Origin: Eremophila alpestris peregrina
Taxonomy: Eukaryota; Chordata; Aves; Passeriformes; Alaudidae
Assembly (NCBI GenBank): GCA_009792885.1
Contig: WMCF01000023.1
Location: 6,067,076-6,131,075 of the forward strand
Length of the DNA: 64,000 bases
Direction of reading: 5' to 3'
The position numbers and the translations under genes are program-made. This document shows positions 1 through 12,971 of this stretch, in pieces. Positions within the stretch are counted from its first letter, which is position 1, and every line of letters begins with the position of its first letter. The notes beneath the pieces were generated by a model, which searched no databases, had not been told where the DNA came from, and saw nothing but the letters and a program-made list of their open reading frames with translations.

Positions 1-58
1 GGCCCTGGACACTTCCAGGGATGGGACAGCCACAGCTGCTCTGGAAAACCCAGAATGA
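1..58 (-). mobile_element. CR1 LINE fragment cut by the window edge
   Basis: Reads as the reverse complement of the CR1 3' region: 'ggacacttccagggatggg' followed by 'cagccacagctgctctgg'. The rest of the element lies outside the window on the left. About 58 bases are recognisable before the similarity fades near 'cccagaatgac'. Confidence 0.8.
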
Positions 59-2030
59 CGCGCAGGCTCAGCTTTTCCACCAGGTTTCACCACGTCACAG
101 TGACAGACAGGACATGGCCTGGACAGCCACACCAGATGTGATTAGAAGTTGGAAGCACAGCAGAGCAGCTTTTCTTGCTGCACAGCCCAGCTCTGGAGGG
201 ACACCCTGAGGAAAAAACCTTACTCTGTCGATGTACAGGCATTTGGAGACAACCCAAGAGCAGATCTCTTGACTGAAAGGGACATTTTTTGTTTGTTTGT
301 TGTGAACCACTGGTTGCCAGTGCAGGACCTCACAGTGGGCATCTGTCCTACCATACAATTTGCATGACAGATGTTCTTTCCTCTTTCTAATTGTTGAAAC
401 AAAGTGGGTACTGAATGAGGGCCTTTGAGGCCAGCAGGGGTTTCAAAATATAGTCAGTGTCGAGCTAATTCTGCAGGGCAGTGTCTCCAGCCTCCTCCAC
501 CCCCTCCATATTTATGTTACAGCCATCCAAATCCATTTTTGCTGACTGTGTCCTTGCCCTCCCAATGCCCTCCCTCTACCATCTGCAGAATTTCATTAAT
601 CCCACTTTGCTGGCTGAGGGAGGGTGGGGGGGGGGACAACTTTCTCCTGTTTTTATTTAATTCCTCCCCTCTCTCCCCCCAGCTTCACAACACCTTCAGA
701 GACCTCCCCTGGGTATCTACACACAATATTCCTCAGTGTGACCCAGGGAGAGGCAACATTCTGGGGGCCAAATGCTTCTGCTGGATCTTAAGTCCGGGTA
801 CCAAACCAGCACTGATGGAGCACACTGAACACCTGATCACTGAAGACCAGGAGTCCAGCCTAGGACCAGAAGGGACCCCAGCATCATCACCACAGTGCAA
901 AACTCTTCTAAGGAAGGCATAAACCTTGAAGGGAGCAGAGTTAGGAGTCAGAGCTGCCAAAATAGAGTTCAAGTCCTGCAGTCACCCTGGGGGCAGTTAT
1001 CAAGGAAAGCTGGAGACAGAACTCAGCATCCTCCTCATCCAGCACCACCCTGCTCTGCACAGCACTGGCAAGATAGGTTTTCCCAGCACTCGAGCTCTGG
1101 GGTGATGCCTAAATGCTCCAAAGTACCAGCAAAAATGGCTGTGAGGAAGCCACCCAGGCTCCAGCTGCCTCCTCTCCCCACACAATCTACCATCAGCAGA
1201 GACACACTCCAAGGAGTTTGTCAAAAAGGGAATTGGAAAGAATAACATGCTCAACTCTTATTTACCTGGGTGGGAGTTCAGCACTTCATGCCATCAGTCC
1301 TCTCAGAAATTCCAGCTTAACTGCTACAATGAAAAGGAAATATTTTTCTACTCTGGGGTTATTAGATGTTGCCATAGTGGCATGCGTGGGTGTGCACTTC
1401 GATATTAGCTAAAGGCCCAGATCTGCAAAGATGCACATAAATCACTTGACTCCCATGAAAACAGCAAGAACAGTCATAAAATGACCCAAGTGCTGAGATC
1501 AGATCCACCCAGACAACTTCAGTGTGTGCTATTGAGGCGTAAAAGAGGGAGAAAGAAAAAGAACAGACGTATAAAATTTTTATTTCGCCTCATGATGTTT
1601 CTGCATCAAGTATGTTTTTCTGTGCCGACAGAACCCTTACTAAACTCTCCTTGACTCCTCACAGCTGTGATGGAGGGGTATGGATGCTGACTGTGGCTCC
1701 CCACGCTCAGCTTGGTGTCCCTGTCTCCCCTCAGGACAATAGCAGGGTTCTGACCACTCACTCCAACAACTCTGACACCTTTCCCAACCCCTTCTCTCTC
1801 CTTTGCCTCTTCTGCCACCCTCCCAAATAGCTGCAAAACAAATCAGCAAGTGATATGCAAGCAAAGAGATGAAGCTGGTCATGGAGACCAGGGGTTTAAG
1901 TAACAGAAAGGTGGGAGGCACAAACACATCTTTTCATGGGATGGAGTGGCTGGGGAGAAGGGGAATATGCTTTGTTGAGGGATTTGACGGCTACCCACAC
2001 CTCACCTTCCACCCCTGGGCTCTGTCACTG
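59..2030. other. Noncoding stretch with no recognised gene
   Basis: No recognised coding exon, RNA gene or repeat apart from a G-rich run near 617-636 (listed separately). The 165-codon plus-strand frame at 425-922 is rich in proline and leucine, lacks any known domain and overlaps an opposing frame, so I treat it as chance. Confidence 0.6.
617..636 (+). repeat. G-rich run with quadruplex potential
   Basis: Four or more G-runs separated by single bases (GGG A GGG T followed by about ten G). This meets the usual four-tract rule for a G-quadruplex. It lies in otherwise ordinary noncoding sequence with no visible promoter, so a function is not implied. Confidence 0.6.
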
Positions 2031-2130
2031 CAACCTGGTCTAGTGGAAGGTGTCCCTGTGTATGGCAGGGGCATGGAACTTGGTGATCCTTAAGATCCCT
2101 TCCACCATAAACTATTGTAGCATTCTGGGA
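2031..2130 (+). mobile_element. CR1 LINE 3' end, short and diverged
   Basis: Sense-orientation CR1 tail: 'caacctggtctagtggaagg' then 'tgtccctgtgtatggcaggg', ending in a decayed version of the terminal 'ccttccaccataaactat' and 'cattctggga'. Severely 5'-truncated, which is typical of CR1, and old. Confidence 0.85.
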
Positions 2131-3281
2131 TGGCTGGAGAGGACACTAGGAAACTTCTGCAGGGAGACGTTCTTGATTGTCTCTGTGTTACTGCCCAAAT
2201 TCCATGGCAGAGCTGTGGCTCAGTCCATGTGTCCAGCAGCACTCAGGGGTCTGCAGGCACACAGACAACCTCCCACCCATCAGCACTTACACATGGGCTC
2301 CATGACAGCCACAGGACACACAGAAAGACTGTCACCAGAATATGCTATCTCATTTGGCACAAAATTCCCTCATGTAAAGCAAATGTGTTTAAAAAAAAAA
2401 AAAAAATAAAAATTTTGAACCCCAGCAACCCAGGCCAGCTCCCTGCTCTAGCTGCTCTGGCACCACCAACCCTCATAATAAAAGCTTCTGAGTCTTTGTT
2501 TTATATTTTTCCTGAGGTGATGCTGGCTTATCTGCTCCCTCCCACCCTACAAGCACCCAAGCAACACCTTACACACATCCCCTCTGACTGTCTCCGTAGC
2601 TCCTCCATATGCTCTTTATGCAGGAACAATTAGGCTCTGCTCAACTTTTCCATTAACCCAAGCAGCCCTTAGTCATGTCTAACAAACCCACAAGTTGCTG
2701 TGTTTTTTAATTTGATTCAAGACTCGTGTCTGCCTGGCTCAGACACATGCAAAAGGTCCAGTCCCTTGGTGCCTCACAGTCAAACACCAGTGAGGCTGCT
2801 CCTTGTCCCTGCTCTGCCAAAGCTGGATGACTGCATGAGATGCCAGACAGCTTGGAATTAGGTCCAGGATTTATCCCAGGAGTGTCTGGCTGCATGGAGA
2901 TTGCAGGCACCCTCAGGATTAATTTGTTTAAAAGCATTCACCCATCTGCAGTTGGGTGGCAACCACATGGCCTGGTGCTGCCATCACTGGTGTGTCTCGT
3001 ATCACTGAAAATGTTTCATCACTCGGGTCATTAGAATTTCTGGCAAGATATTTATTCTGAAGAAATCTAGGCACTTCTAATTATTCCTAGTCCTCCAAAA
3101 AACTTGATCCTCACCCAATTCGTGGCTCAAGAATTACTGATGGGACAGAGAAAGAGCCAGGTCTCAGATTTGAGAAGACAGATGAAAAATGTTACATGCA
3201 AACATGGCTTCAGTCAATTAATTGATCCTGCAATCAGTGCAAATATGGTAAAGTATGGTGCTAGCAGGCTTTGGGAGATTT

Positions 3282-3345
3282 AGAACCATGGAATCAGAGA
3301 ATTGTCTGGGTTGGAAGAAACCTTAAAGGTCACCTAGTTACAACC
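3282..3345 (-). mobile_element. CR1 LINE 3' tail, very short
   Basis: Reverse-complement CR1 terminus: 'ccatggaatcagagaattg' then 'ggttggaagaaaccttaaag' and 'gtcacctagttacaacccc'. Only about 60 bases of the end remain before unrelated sequence. Confidence 0.8.
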
Positions 3346-4639
3346 CCTGTGCCACCTCTCAGTCTATTCCATTGTCACTTAAGACACAAAATAATCATCA
3401 GGGGAAAAGTTAGTCAAGACCAATCAAGGCAAAGTCAAGCTGAGCTCCCTGAAGCATCTGGTAAGAGGCAGAAGTGCTCATTCATTATTTTACTGTCTCA
3501 GGCTACCTGCAGACTCAGGGAGGTGCTGCTATGCTTGGATTCATGGAGATAATTTTGCAGTCGCAGTTGTTAGGGATTCATTTAGAGCTTGCCTTTGTAA
3601 ACCAGAAACCTTAATAAAAAAAATACATGCAAGTCTCTGCACCTACAATTTTCAGTACATCACCTGCCCAGGGCACCATCTCCACTCTAGTTTCAAAGGG
3701 AGGCATGATGATAGGAATATATGAAGCTCATAAAGTCTTCATGAAAACAAGTGACCTCATCAAGTGAGAGCAACTAAGTGACACCACTGCAAGAAAAGCT
3801 GCAATGGGAGCCTGACACCTGACAATACCAGGCAGGAACCCCCTCCTGAGAGCTGCTACCAGCCCTAAGCCAGCTCCATCTCAGCACCCTGCCCAGTATG
3901 TCCCACATGGTATGGAACACCAGGCCAGAGCTTCAAAGGATTTGCTCCTTTAAGTGTTGAGCCCCATATCCATGAGAATGCTTTACAGGAGGTTGCCTTA
4001 GCAGAGCACAATCCAGCCTTGCATTAATGACCTGAGGCTGTATGGGAAACATCAGGGTATGAACTAGAATAAACTCAGGAGGAGATGGCAATAAAGAGGT
4101 GACCAGCAGGTGTTGCACCACACAACCTGCCCAAATGCATCTGAAACAAACTGATTCAAACCCCTGAATCTTCCCCTCCTTTCCTCTGCCTTACCCCACT
4201 CTGATCCTCTCTCCCTTGGTCTCTCTCCAGTCTGCAGCATGTGGTGACTGTAATTATGGTTCACCTCACTGCTGCACAGCCACACCACCTCCAGGTACTT
4301 AACTTCTTTTAATCTTGCTTCATGTTTCAGTCCCTACAGCCCACTCGTGATGTCTGCTACTCTTTTTCCAACACCCTCAATTCATCAATAGCCATGTCAG
4401 GCTTTGACCTCCAATTTTCTAACTGCTCAGTTAAACCACTCTGCCACTGGCCCCGCTCCTGCCTTTGTTAAAAACTAGGGGGGAGCCTCATTTGCTTTCT
4501 TATTTGATCATCACTTCACTTCTGTGGTGTGCACTCTGTTTCCTCGTCTTGAAAACCCATCAACCAGCCCCATTCCAGACTGGTGCTGGGGCTGTTGTTA
4601 CCTTTAATGAGAGGAAATTATGGTTAATGCCTAATTTTA

Positions 4640-4990
4640 ATTTTTCCCCCTCCTTTAATTTTTTTTTCAATAGCTTTCCCAGAAAAAGCAGCTTTGGCAG
4701 AGTGCTGCCACCTGAATGCTAATGAACGCCGAAGGGACCCGACGTGTCTGCCTCCCTGCCAGACATCAAATTGATTTTCAAATTGCTTTGATGACATAAG
4801 GTGGTTTCACAGTTTGGACCTGTGTGATTACCTGAGCATTTATCTCAGTGGGCTCTTCCACTTACCTGCTTTAAAAAAACGCAGGCTGCTGGATTGGACC
4901 TCTGTGATGGGGGTTATCGTCCCCCAGGCTGCGACCAGATCACTGGAACCCGGTCTGAATTTGGATAATTTGGATATGCCTGAGTCCCAG
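4640..4990. promoter_or_regulatory. Candidate conserved noncoding element (AT-rich)
   Basis: AT-rich block with TAAT-type words, oligo-T and oligo-A runs and a TGATGACATAA stretch near 4789-4799. It contains a minus-strand splice-donor-like CAG|GTAAGT at about 4867. No reading frame across it is recognisable. The composition resembles vertebrate developmental enhancers, but conservation cannot be judged from one sequence. Confidence 0.2.
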
Positions 4991-5061
4991 CAAATTTGCA
5001 GCTGAGCATCCACTAAATCTTTAGCCTTCCAGTTTTGGAGGACAAAGAAGACCCCGAAGAA

Positions 5062-5198
5062 GGTGACTGTTCCCTCCCTGGGAACATTCAAGTCCTGGTG
5101 GGATGGGGCTCTGAGCATCCTGGTCTAATGGAAGATGTCCCTGCCCATTACAATCAGACTAGATGGCCTTCACAAACCAAATCATTTTATGATTCCAA
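5062..5198 (+). mobile_element. CR1 LINE 3' end, old subfamily
   Basis: Sense CR1 tail of an older type: 'tccctccctgggaacattca', 'ggatggggctctgagcatcc', 'tggtctaatggaagatgtcc', ending in 'aaatcattttatgattcc', the decayed terminal octamer region. 5'-truncated to about 140 bases. Confidence 0.88.
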
Positions 5199-7529
5199 AA
5201 TATAAATTTGGTTCAGTACTAGGAAAGGGCTTTGGATGTCTAATGAAATTTAAAAATGAATTTCACTTGGGGAATTTCAACTGCTGTGCGTGGGCCAGGA
5301 CAGCATCTAACTTGCTGACTGATGTTCTCTCCCAGACCAAAAGCATGAGGATGAGGAAGGAAGGAAAATCAGGGAGCTAGAGGATGCCCTGAGGAGCCAG
5401 GAGCTCGCCATGGAGACATTGCAGAGCTCAGGCACACTCATCCCTCTTTCCAAAACACTCGGTCTCTGAGTGGATGCTGGATGGGAAGGAGGTGCAGATG
5501 ACAGAAGGAAAACATGTTATAAGGATGGCTGAGATTCTCCTCTATGAGCAAAGACCCAAGCCCAGGAGGAGAGGAACAGTGCCAGCCAAAGAGAAACCTG
5601 AGCATCACATCATGCCAGGCAGCAGTTTTAAATCCATGGGAAAAGGCAGCAAAGCAAGGCCCTCAAAAACACAACCCTGTCCCATCTGTAGGACAGGTGA
5701 ACAGCCAGGATTCCACTGAGCCTCAGTCTACTGCCTGGTGAGCAAAGACCTGGTCACTGCCCAGACCAGAGGGATGCGAGACAGCCACTGTGCCAGCTGG
5801 TATGGGGTCTCAACTGAGATAAAGGCATAAACTGCTGCAGGCTGAACTCAGCCTCCAGATCAACATGGATCAGAGACTGGATTAAGGGGGAGTGAAGGGA
5901 AACACAAACCACTCACATTAACCTGTGGGTAACATCAGCAGTGACCCCAAAGGTAGTATTTCTTTTATTCCCACGCACGGCTGTGCCTCAGTATGTACAA
6001 CAGCTGGAATGCAAGAGGCTGGAGCGCAATTTATGGAGTGCTTTGTGATGACAAGGGATGAGGGGAACAGCAGGACAGTATTTATTATTACTATTTTACA
6101 TTAAAAGGAGCACAGTTCATCAGTGGTTTACATTTCTGGGGCACCTTTCATCTCAAAAGGTAACAGAAGCATCCTGCTAACAAGGGACGGGGTGGGGCGT
6201 GAGCCAAAGCCTCACCACTGGATCTATACAGGCTAATAAATATATATATATATATATATTAAAAAAACATATACGTAATATATTTATTAGGGACTAGAGA
6301 AATCCAAATTACCACCTTTGAGTGCAGCCATTTGCAGAAATCACGAAAACACCATTCTCCCCAGACCTCTGAGTGAACCCTTGCTGTGCCCACATGAAGA
6401 AGTAATCAGCACTTAGCAGCATTTCTCTTCCTGCTTTGTATTGCCACACAGGCACTCACCATTTGCACTGTATGAAGAGAAAAATAAATCACAGACACCC
6501 TAAATAGGCTCAAAGGTAGGTTGTTTGGTTTTTTCCCAGTCAGACAAGCATGTGCTCCTTCAGCACAGATCCTGCTGGGTTTGGGGAAGGATAACTGTGG
6601 CACAGGTTGCAAGAGCAAGCTCTAACCACCCTGAAGACACCGACCTGGTGCACAAGGTGATGTGGAGTGCGTCTGAGGGCTTCACACCTGCCTGTGGGTA
6701 GAAAATGGTCTTACCCAGATTTATTTGGTTTGCGTGGCCAGGCTTTGGTTGCAGGGGTGGCTTCTGCAAGAAGCTGCCAGGAGCTTCCCCATGTCCAGCA
6801 GAGCCAACACCAGCCAGCTCCAGAACAGACCCCAAGGCCAAGCCCATCAGGAATGGTGGTGATGTCTCTGGGATAAGAGATTTAAGAAGAAAAAAATTGT
6901 AGCCCAGTTTTCATTGTGGCCAGAGAAGAGCAGGGTGAGAACATGTGAGAGGAACAATTCTGCAGACACAAAGGGCAGTGGAGAAGTAGGGGAAAGAGCA
7001 GCTCCAGGTGCCAGAGCTGAGATTCCCCTGTGTGGCAGCTCATGGAGAGGGATCTATGCTCTGCAGCCCATGGAGGACATGGGGATGCAGAGATGCAGCT
7101 GCAGCCCCTGGAGGAGTCCACACCAGAGCAGGGGGATACCCAAGAGGAGGTTGTGAGCCCACTGAAAGCCTGCGGAGAGGGAAGCACCATACTGGGGTAG
7201 GTCCTCTCCCTGAGCAGGAACATCAGGATGAACTGACCATAACCCTTATTCTCTGTCTCCTTGTGCCACTGGGGGAGGAGGGAGGGGTGGAGGGAGAGTA
7301 CTTTAAGGTCTGTTTTTACTTCTAATTATCCTGCTCTGATTTTGTTGTTAATAAATTAAAATAATATTCTCAAGCTGAATCTATTTTGCCCACAATGGTG
7401 TTTGGTGAGGGATCTCTCATGGTTCTTATCTCGACTCATGTATTCTTCATTGTATTTTCTCTCCCCAGTCCAGCTGTGGAGGGGAGTGAGAGAGCTGCTT
7501 TGATGGGTGCCTGAAATCCAGCCAGGGTC
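5199..7529. other. Noncoding stretch with one microsatellite
   Basis: Nothing recognisable as a gene. It contains the (TA)n run at 6240-6259 with a flanking oligo-A, and AT-rich sequence around 6060-6300. The short frames at 6560-7325 overlap on both strands and carry no known motif. Confidence 0.6.
6240..6259. repeat. (TA)n microsatellite
   Basis: About ten uninterrupted TA dinucleotides, followed by an oligo-A run and a second AT-rich block (TATACGTAATATATTTATTA). Probably length-polymorphic. Confidence 0.9.
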
Positions 7530-8070
7530 AACCCTCTACACCAGCAGGTCAAGGGAGAGGACTCTGTCCCTCTGCTCTGGTATGAACCCATCTGGGGTCC
7601 CACATGCATCTCTGGGCTCCTCAGCACTGGAAAGACAAGGAGCTGCTGCAATGAATGCAGAAGAGACCACGGAGCTGCTGCCAGGGCTGGAGCCCCTCTG
7701 CTCTGGAGCCAGCCTGGCACAGCTGGGGCTGCTCAGCTGCACAGGAGAAGGCTCCAGGCAGAGCTCACAGCCCCTGCCAGGGCCTCCAGGGGCTCCAGGA
7801 GAGCTGCAGAGGCACTGGGGACAAGGCCTGGAGGGACAGGACACAGGCAATGGCTTCCCAGTGCCAGAGGGCAGGCATAGATGGGATCTTGGGAAGGAAT
7901 TGCTGGCTGGGAGGGTGGTGAGGCCCTGGCACAGGGTGCCCAGAGCAGCTGTGGGGCTGCCTCTGGATCCCTGGGAGTGTCCAAGGCCAGGCTGGATGGG
8001 GCTTGGAGCAACCTGGCGTCCATGCTCATGGCAGGAGATGGGACAAGATGGGCTTTAAGTCTTTGATCTT
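7530..8070 (+). mobile_element. CR1 LINE 3' part, young subfamily copy 1
   Basis: Sense CR1 of about 540 bases starting near 'ccagcaggtcaagggagagg', the C-terminal coding part of CR1 ORF2 (reverse-transcriptase protein), and running through 'ggctggatggggcttggagc' to a degraded tail near 'gatgggctttaagt'. Frames inside it (7507-8058) are ORF2 remnants broken by frameshifts. It is very similar to the copies at 36.3, 39.4 and 52.0 kb, which suggests a recently active subfamily. Confidence 0.93.
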
Positions 8071-9851
8071 TGGATTCCTTCCAGTCAAAATAATTTTAGG
8101 GTTCTATGGTATCTTTCCCCACTGTGTGAAGTGCTGACATCTCCACCAACAATTAGTTGCAAACCCTGGTGCAGGAGGGACCTGCACAAAATAGCCCAAG
8201 GGTGACATCTGAGCCTTGTTTTAGCATTAGGGCCACAGCAGCTAAAGCAAAACAACAGCCTCCATGCAGAGCAGGAATACTTTTACACCATCAACTACCC
8301 AAAACACTTCTAGACCCCATCCAAAGTTTGCCACTGCCACAGAAAATGAATTTTGCCTTGCACCCTGTAGCAAAGAGAGCTGCAGGTTGCCTTTTCCAGA
8401 CACAGCTGCTTGCAGTAGGATAACAGAAAATGTGTTTTCCCCACATATGGGCAACCATCTGAAAGCCCTGCTATACCAACCTGATGGCAGAACCAAGCAA
8501 ATGTTTGGTGATATTTCCCTATTGCTGTGTCGCAGTTAAATAAGCTTTATGGAAAAAAAAAAAAACCCTTGCTTTGGTGCTGGCTAATTCTATTTTAACA
8601 GCATGAAAATCCTCCAGAGCTCAGCAGCAGAGACTGAAGCAAACCAGGTGAAAGTAACAGGAGAAGAGCAGATATAAACCCGAGCATCTCCCCTCTCTTC
8701 CAGAGAACAGCAGAGCCTTGCTGTTAGCAATTAAAGCAACAAAAACTACGAGGCTGCCGCCAATCCCCCTGCACACAGCTCCTCCCAAACCTCGGATGTG
8801 GATGACAGCTACTGGATCCACACTGTGCAAAAACGTTCCTCCAGAGGTTTGCAACTTCCCTCTCGCCCGCCGCGGCGTTGACAGCTCCCAGTCGCCAGTG
8901 GGCACGGGAATTCTCCAGCAATTCCAGAGGGATCACTCACCCCTCCACGTGTCCCAACTCTCTGTGCCTCCCCCACCACCACACACTTGCTTTTGGGCTG
9001 CAGCTGGAAGCTCAGCCTGTTAATTAGGGTAAAGGAAGTCAACATGTCCAGCCCTGACCTCCGGTGTCCTCAGCTCCTCTGTTTGGTGGTGTTGCCCTTG
9101 CAAAAAGCCTGCCAGTGTTTTGGCAGGAGAGGGCTGCTCTCTGCCTCGTGGGATCAAATGGTAACACAGCAGAGAGTTAGAGCCCCCAGACTGCCAAGAG
9201 ATAGTTCAAATAGGGGAGCAAGGTGCAAAGGATTTCATACTCTGGTCTGAAAAATCAGCAGCTTTTTCAGACTAATTTCTGGACAACGCTGTGATTTTTT
9301 TTTTTCCCAATTTCATCTGCTTCCTGCCTATTGAATATTGCACAGTTTCCTCCAGAACACACAATAAAATTAGTTGAGACTCACTGCGATGGAAAACTCT
9401 TTTTTCATACCAATTCTTCAGGCCCAGGGGAACGACTACAGTGGAAAGGAGCTGAAGACAGAAATGAGCTGGGGGCTGATCCTCAAAGACCAATTAAGCC
9501 TCTGGCATCCCTCATTTTGATGATGCTCCTCCCTGGGCTCCAGCAGGCAGCATGATGCATCTCCTGCCCAAAATGCTAAGGAAAGAACACACATTACTGC
9601 CTGCAAAGAGGGTACATCAAGATCAATGGCTCACTGCAGACCCCAGCGTGAGAATGATGTCACTCCACAGCCAGACGCGTGGTAAACGAGCCCCACAAAG
9701 GAAAACATCTTGCATCACTGAGATATCTGTTGAGCTTACCCTCCGAAATAAAAAGGGGCACTGACCTGAAAAAAATCACAGACTTTGCTTTTAAGAGGGT
9801 GGGAAGAATGGTGCTGAGGGAGGATGGGCAGCACAGCAGCTCAGGATTGTA
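8071..9851. other. Noncoding stretch with no recognised gene
   Basis: Unique-looking sequence with poly-A at about 8552-8564 and poly-T at about 9295-9305. Short opposing frames only, none with a recognisable domain. Moderately CpG-containing at 8740-8900, too short and too weak for a CpG island. Confidence 0.55.
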
Positions 9852-9990
9852 AAATCATGAACAGTTTGGGTTGGAAGGGCCCACCCTGTTCCACCCCCTG
9901 CCATGGGCAGGGACACCTTCCACTATCCCAGGCTGCTCTAAGCCCCATCCAACCCAGCCTTGGACACTGCCAGAATCCACCACCTCGCTG
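9852..9990 (-). mobile_element. CR1 LINE 3' end
   Basis: Reverse-complement CR1 terminus: 'gtttgggttggaagggccc', 'ccctgccatgggcaggga', 'caccttccactatcccaggc', then 'ttggacactgccag'. About 140 bases, 5'-truncated. Confidence 0.92.
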
Positions 9991-10771
9991 GGCTTGGTGG
10001 GCTCAGTCAGGATAATGCTCCATAAGTTGTGGTGCCAACTCCCCAAGGTGTCTCATCACCTCCTCCAGCCCTGGAATGATGCCTCAATAACTCCTGCCAG
10101 TGGATTCATCAGGGCCTCACCTGCTTTACTGTGGAGCCCAGGATGGCCAGCAAGGGATGAGATGCTGCCCTGGACACCATGGGCAGTCCTACAGCCCTGC
10201 CATGAAGTTCTGAATTTAGGATCACCACAAGCAATGGGCTGTTTTACATGTTGCTGCATGAGTTTTCCACCAGTCGTTTTCACAAATTCCAAACCAGGGC
10301 AGGAGCTGGAAGAGGTGAATATTTTTTTTTTATTTTAAATCTAATGACATGTCCTAGTTGTATTAAAAGTAGGAGGAAAATGTCTTGAGTCAATGAGAAA
10401 CAGATCTGGGCGGAAGTGAAAGAGGTTTGGCGACACAGGAGAAAAACCAAAAGCTTGCCACCCCTCCACGTTTTGTTTGAATCAAAACTAAATGTCCTAG
10501 TCCACTACTACCAAGTATTGTTTAATCTTTCCTCCTTCTAACTGTTAACTGTAATTCCCAAACAAAAAGTTGAAAAGCTTCATTGAGAAGCTGTCAAAAA
10601 GAAAATGTTTTGGCATTTCCAAAATGACACATTTCATTCTGACATTTCACTTGAAATGCCTGGACATTAAAAATAAATTAGCTCCCCCTGGGGATTTTCA
10701 ACATATCCAGTTGCCAAATTCAATTTAAGCTTATGAATAGTCCAGGCTTTCTGAAATCCAACTTTTGAATT

Positions 10772-11030
10772 CACAGAATTCCAGAATGGTTTAGATTGGA
10801 GTGAGCCTTAAAGCTCATCTCCTTCCACCCCCTGCCATGGGCAGGGACCCCTTCCACTGTCCCAGGCTGCTCTAAGCTCTGTCCAACCTGGCCTTGGATG
10901 CTTCCAGAGATCCAGGGGCAGCCACAGCTGCTCTGGAAAACCTGTGCCAGGGCCTCACCACACTCACATTATGAAATTTCTTCCTAATATCCAATCTAAA
11001 TCTACTTCAATTAACTTAAACTGGAAGTTC
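10772..11030 (-). mobile_element. CR1 LINE 3' end
   Basis: Reverse-complement CR1 of about 260 bases, from 'ccagaatggtttagattgga' through 'ccatgggcagggaccccttc' and 'gatccaggggcagccacagc' to 'atccaatctaaatctacttc'. It is the same subfamily type as many others here. Confidence 0.92.
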
Positions 11031-11676
11031 AGTTCAGTTTTGGTCCAGACAGTGACGCTGATACCCAAAACTTGATCTCCAGCCAACATCTCAAGCCTAG
11101 AAATATTTACACCTTATGAAAATATTATATATGAAGAGAATGAGTTAGCCTATGACCCAACAACAGCCTCTCAAATTATTTTAACATGTGTTTTGCTCCT
11201 AATATACTGCTGTCATTCATGGGGATTAATGGGTGTTATTAATCACCTCATTTGAAGGCACAGGAGAATACTATCTCCCCATGCACAAGCCAGAGGGAAC
11301 ATTATTTATCTGCTATCACCAACACATAATAAAAACAATTTCTGAGTAGATCTCACCTCATACACAGACGACCATGTCATGCTTTGAGTGATTTGCAAGG
11401 CTTTGGAGGCACGACAAAACCAGCCAGCAATGACAACCAAGGGTATCGTCACACAGCCCCTCCTCAAATGAGTGAGAATCATGCAGATAAGCACATCCAT
11501 CAGCCTGAGGCCTTGGTGAAGACTTCTGGGGACAGAGTGGTCACACCCCTTCTGGCTTTCCAAGAGGCTGCTGGTGGGACTCAGCAGAGACCCCAAAGCA
11601 GCCGCTTAGCTCACCAGGAACCTGGGCTGTCCAACCTGGTGGACCTGTCCTACAACTGTTTCTAGAAGATGTCACA

Positions 11677-11940
11677 GAGAATCACAGAAGGGTTTGGGTT
11701 GGAAGGGTCTTTAAAAATAATTTTGCTCCAATGCCAACCATCATGGAAATGATATCCAGGAGGTCAGGTTACTCCAGGCCTCATCCAGGTGGCCTTGAAC
11801 ACTTCCAGAGATGGGGCAGCCACAGCTTCTCTGGGAAATCTGTGCCAGGGCCTTCCCAACCTGACAGCCAAGAGTTCCTTCCCAATATGTATTCTAAACC
11901 TCTTTTAGTTGAAAACTAAAACCACTCCCCCTGATTAGAG
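11677..11940 (-). mobile_element. CR1 LINE 3' end with a diverged centre
   Basis: Begins with the CR1 terminus 'gggtttgggttggaagggtc', keeps 'gccttgaacacttccagaga' and 'tggggcagccacagcttctc', and ends in 'ttcccaatatgtattctaaa'. The middle (about 11725-11785) matches the element poorly. Confidence 0.88.
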
Positions 11941-12971
11941 GTTCCAATCCAGCTTGGATAGACAATGGCTAAGGGAAACTTGCACCACTAAGATCCATCA
12001 CCATGGTGGTGCAACTTCACTGGGTGACTGAGGGTCCAAAGTCTGTCTAGGCCAGGATAACCTGTCCCCAGCCACCAGAAGCAAGGCACCTACTTTTTCC
12101 AACAGCAAGAAATCTGAACACAGGATCAGCATCTTATGCCCACTTTGCTGTGGAGGCTCCAGGAGGATGCTTTCCCTGTTTTTACTTTTTAACACTGCAG
12201 TTTACTCATACTGAAACCACTTGGCACCAAAGACAGATCGGAAAACAGGGCAGACAACAAACTTCCACCCTCCTGGATGCCTGTAATTTCAGGTCTGAAC
12301 CAAAATATCCCTGCACTCTCCTGAGCAGGGCTATGGTAGGTCTGAAACACCAACTCTGCTCCAGCACAAGCTTCACATGGAACTGCACACTTTAGAAAAA
12401 CTTACATGTTTATACACCTTGCTTGCACAGCACGGTGCTTGTAGGCTAGAGGCTCAAGTTCCTTCTTCTGATTCACTCCTTGAGTGAGTTAAACTATTTA
12501 TTTGAACTCAAATCCACATGAGGTACAGAACAGCTCAGGCTTTGGCTCAGTGCCAGCTGCACTCCCATTGTCCACCATATAAAAGCAGGTATCCTGGCAC
12601 GGACACACAGGAGGCATGAAATACAGAAGATGACAAAACACTGCTTTTGTAAGACACCTGCAGAAAAAAGAACTAATGCAATAGGGAAAAAAAAAAAAAG
12701 GAAAAAAGAAAATAAAGAGAAATATCTATATTTTGCTTTTCTTTCCTGCTGTCCTTTCTCTGGATCCCTTTACCTCTTGCGTTTTTTTGAGGTTAGGGAC
12801 AGAAGGATCAGCCTCTTCGCATTCAGCCTTTTCTCCATTCCCCACACACTGCTGTATTTAATCCATGCCCTGAAGCTCAGCCAATATTCCTTATTAAATG
12901 AAGTTGGCTCTTCATCTGCTGAACTACAAAAAAAATTAAAAAGCAATCTTATGAGAAATACAGGGCTTCTG

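Larger units (their letters stand above)
2131..5061. other. Noncoding stretch with one short CR1 piece
   Basis: Apart from a poly-A tract at about 2390-2406, a short minus-strand CR1 tail (3282-3345) and an AT-rich patch (4640-4990), both listed separately, I see no gene. An AATAAA at about 2479 has no gene attached to it. Confidence 0.6.

Noticed and set aside
2389..2406. Poly-A tract as the tail of a processed pseudogene
   Set aside because: No gene-like body upstream, no paired target-site duplication seen. The same holds for the poly-A or poly-T runs near 8552, 34360, 39091 and 41274.
4840..5118. 92-codon minus-strand frame ending near a strong CAG|GTAAGT donor
   Set aside because: Its N-terminal half is antisense to the CR1 tail at 5062-5198, and the rest has no recognisable protein similarity. 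Kept only as part of a candidate noncoding element.
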